Source of the DNA: Avoscillospira sp945864925
GTDB taxonomy: Bacteria > Bacillota > Clostridia > Oscillospirales > Oscillospiraceae
Direction: 5' to 3'
DNA: 6,218 bases
Assembly (NCBI GenBank): GCA_945830595.1
Contig: CALZZH010000145.1
Location: 1 to 6,218 of the forward strand
Shown: in pieces, positions 5,171 through 6,218 of the stretch
Position numbering within the stretch: position 1 is the first letter of the stretch
Layout of the letters: each line of letters opens with the position of its first letter
Notes under the pieces: generated by a model
What the model saw: only the letters and a program-made list of their open reading frames with translations
What the model was told of the DNA's origin: nothing
The model's database searches: none
Translations under genes and position numbers: made by a program

Positions 5171-6046
5171 TTATTTCCCCCGCTCCGCCATCAGCAGGGC
5201 AATCTCATTCTCATTGATACCCACCATGGCCTCGCCCAGGTCTGTGGACAGCTCCGCAATCCGTTTGGCGTCGGTGTAGTTGGTCACAGCCTGCACGATG
5301 GCGGCCGCGCGCTTGGCCGGGTCGCCGGATTTGAAGATGTCGGAGCCCACAAAGACGCCCTCGGCGCCCAGCTGCATCATCAAAGCCGCGTCGGCAGGGG
5401 TCGCCACGCCGCCGGCCGCAAAGTTGACCACAGGCAGGCGGCCGTTTTCATGGACGTACCGCAGCAGATCCAGCGGTACCTGGAGCTGTTTGGCAGCCTC
5501 GAACAGCTCGTCCTCCCGCAAATTCTGCACCCGGCGGATTTCCGCATTCATGGCCCGCATGTGGCGCACGGCCTGCACCACGTCGCCGGTGCCCGGCTCG
5601 CCCTTGGTGCGGATCATGGAGGCGCCTTCGGCGATGCGCCGCAGGGCCTCTCCCAGATCCCGGGCGCCGCAGACAAAGGGAACTTTAAATTTCGTCTTGT
5701 CAATGTGGTACACGTCATCGGCGGGCGAAAGGACCTCACTCTCGTCGATATAGTCGATTTCAATGGCCTCCAGCACCTGGGCCTCCACAAAATGGCCGAT
5801 GCGGCACTTGGCCATGACGGGGATGGAGACGGCCTCCTGGATGCCGCGAATCATCTTCGGATCGCTCATGCGGGAGACTCCGCCGGCCGCCCGGATATCC
5901 GCCGGAATGCGCTCCAGGGCCATGACGGCGCAGGCGCCGGCAGCCTCGGCAATCTTCGCCTGCTCCGGCGTGGTGACATCCATAATCACGCCGCCCTTGA
6001 GCATCTGCGCCAGTTCTTTGTTCAGTTCATATCGGGTCTTTTCCAT
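5171..6046 (-). CDS. pdxS: Pyridoxal 5'-phosphate synthase lyase subunit PdxS
   Basis: PdxS is the (beta/alpha)8-barrel synthase that condenses ribose 5-phosphate, glyceraldehyde 3-phosphate and ammonia from PdxT into pyridoxal 5'-phosphate, usually as a dodecamer with twelve PdxT bound. The protein is 291 aa, the usual size. Family signatures are GGVIMDV (18-24, with D23), the first catalytic lysine K80 in MAKCRIGH, the second catalytic lysine K148 in RTKGEPGTG, FAAGGVATPADAA in the phosphate-binding region and GVFVGSDIFKS. The ATG at 6046 is preceded by GGGGGG with 8-nt spacing. pdxT follows directly as the second gene of the operon. Confidence 0.98.
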   Translation of the reverse strand: MEKTRYELNKELAQMLKGGVIMDVTTPEQAKIAEAAGACAVMALERIPADIRAAGGVSRMSDPKMIRGIQEAVSIPVMAKCRIGHFVEAQVLEAIEIDYIDESEVLSPADDVYHIDKTKFKVPFVCGARDLGEALRRIAEGASMIRTKGEPGTGDVVQAVRHMRAMNAEIRRVQNLREDELFEAAKQLQVPLDLLRYVHENGRLPVVNFAAGGVATPADAALMMQLGAEGVFVGSDIFKSGDPAKRAAAIVQAVTNYTDAKRIAELSTDLGEAMVGINENEIALLMAERGK

Positions 6047-6073
6047 TTCATTTACCCCCCTGGGTTAATTGGT

Positions 6074-6117
6074 ATTATAATCATACCACAATCTGGCACT
6101 CAGAAAAGTGCCAGATT
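6074..6117 (-). promoter_or_regulatory. pdxST promoter with perfect inverted-repeat operator
   Basis: On the minus strand, TATAAT (6074-6079) is a perfect -10, with TATGAT just upstream (6080-6085) as an alternative. The -35 region is poor for either. It is occupied by a perfect inverted repeat: AATCTGGCACT (6090-6100) and AGTGCCAGATT (6107-6117) around 6 bp. The half-site GCCAGATT recurs at 6134-6141, 24 bp beyond the copy at 6110-6117. A weak -35 beneath a dyad suggests control by a bound regulator. In many Firmicutes pdxST is controlled by the MocR-type regulator PdxR, often encoded divergently, but no such gene is visible before the contig ends. Confidence 0.6.
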
Positions 6118-6172
6118 ATTTCTATTTAACAAGGCCAGATTGCAGAAGCAGGCTGTAACAGAAGCCGCGTCC

Positions 6173-6218
6173 CTGTCTCTTATACACATCTCCGAGCCCA
6201 CGAGACGTAGAGGAATCT
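6173..6218 (+). other. Illumina Nextera adapter and index (non-genomic)
   Basis: CTGTCTCTTATACACATCT (6173-6191) is the reverse complement of the Tn5 mosaic end used in Nextera libraries. It is followed directly by CCGAGCCCACGAGAC (6192-6206, the i7-side adapter), the 8-base index GTAGAGGA (6207-6214) and ATCT, the start of the P7 sequence. This is read-through adapter left in the assembly, not biology. Confidence 0.97.

Noticed and set aside
6090..6117. Hairpin upstream of pdxS read as a terminator or riboswitch
   Set aside because: It lies upstream of the -10, so it is not in the pdxS transcript. It has no clean U-tract on either strand. An operator reading fits better.
1..6218. CRISPR array, tRNA, rRNA or insertion sequence
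   Set aside because: I looked for spaced repeats, cloverleaf-like folds, rRNA segments and transposase motifs and found none. The Tn5-like end at 6173 is a library adapter.

Overview
The window looks like one end of a metagenome-assembled contig from an anaerobic, probably gut-dwelling, spore-forming member of the Clostridia (Oscillospiraceae-like is my best guess). The reasons are an [FeFe]-hydrogenase, a rubrerythrin module, a Spo0A-family regulator, strong AAGGAGG-type ribosome binding sites, GC-rich genes and AT-rich spacers. The last 46 bases (6173-6218) are not genomic. They are an Illumina Nextera adapter with index, so genomic sequence ends at about 6172.

Layout. (1) Bases 1-1666, minus strand: one uninterrupted reading frame that joins a complete group-B-like [FeFe]-hydrogenase to a rubredoxin plus rubrerythrin module and runs off the left edge. 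A good Shine-Dalgarno and ATG survive at the junction, so a free rubrerythrin may also be made. A clear sigma-A-type promoter lies just upstream at 1719-1746. (2) 1667-1876: that promoter and two GC-rich hairpins. (3) 1877-3025, minus: a 382-residue DNA-binding protein built from two copies of an XRE helix-turn-helix plus helical domain. (4) 3026-3300: AT-rich divergent control region with phased TAGGT repeats. (5) 3301-4035, plus: a Spo0A paralogue with an intact DNA-binding domain but a degenerate receiver in which the phospho-accepting Asp is Asn. (6) 4036-4572: 537 bases with no convincing gene. It holds a bidirectional terminator, a possible small RNA, and two tandem Spo0A-box matches (TGTCGAA, TGTCGAT) exactly 10 bp apart. 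(7) 4573-6046, minus: the pdxS-pdxT operon for pyridoxal 5'-phosphate synthase, with 1 nt between the genes. Upstream of it lies a perfect 11-bp inverted repeat next to the -10 element.

How the parts relate. The hydrogenase-rubrerythrin frame belongs to anaerobic redox and peroxide metabolism. The XRE-duplex and Spo0A-like genes are divergent regulators sharing one control region. The tandem 0A boxes downstream suggest that a Spo0A-type protein, either the canonical one or this paralogue, acts locally. The vitamin B6 operon is housekeeping. The observations most worth following up are the fusion with its possible dual translation, the non-phosphorylatable Spo0A paralogue, and the 0A-box/small-RNA region beside it.
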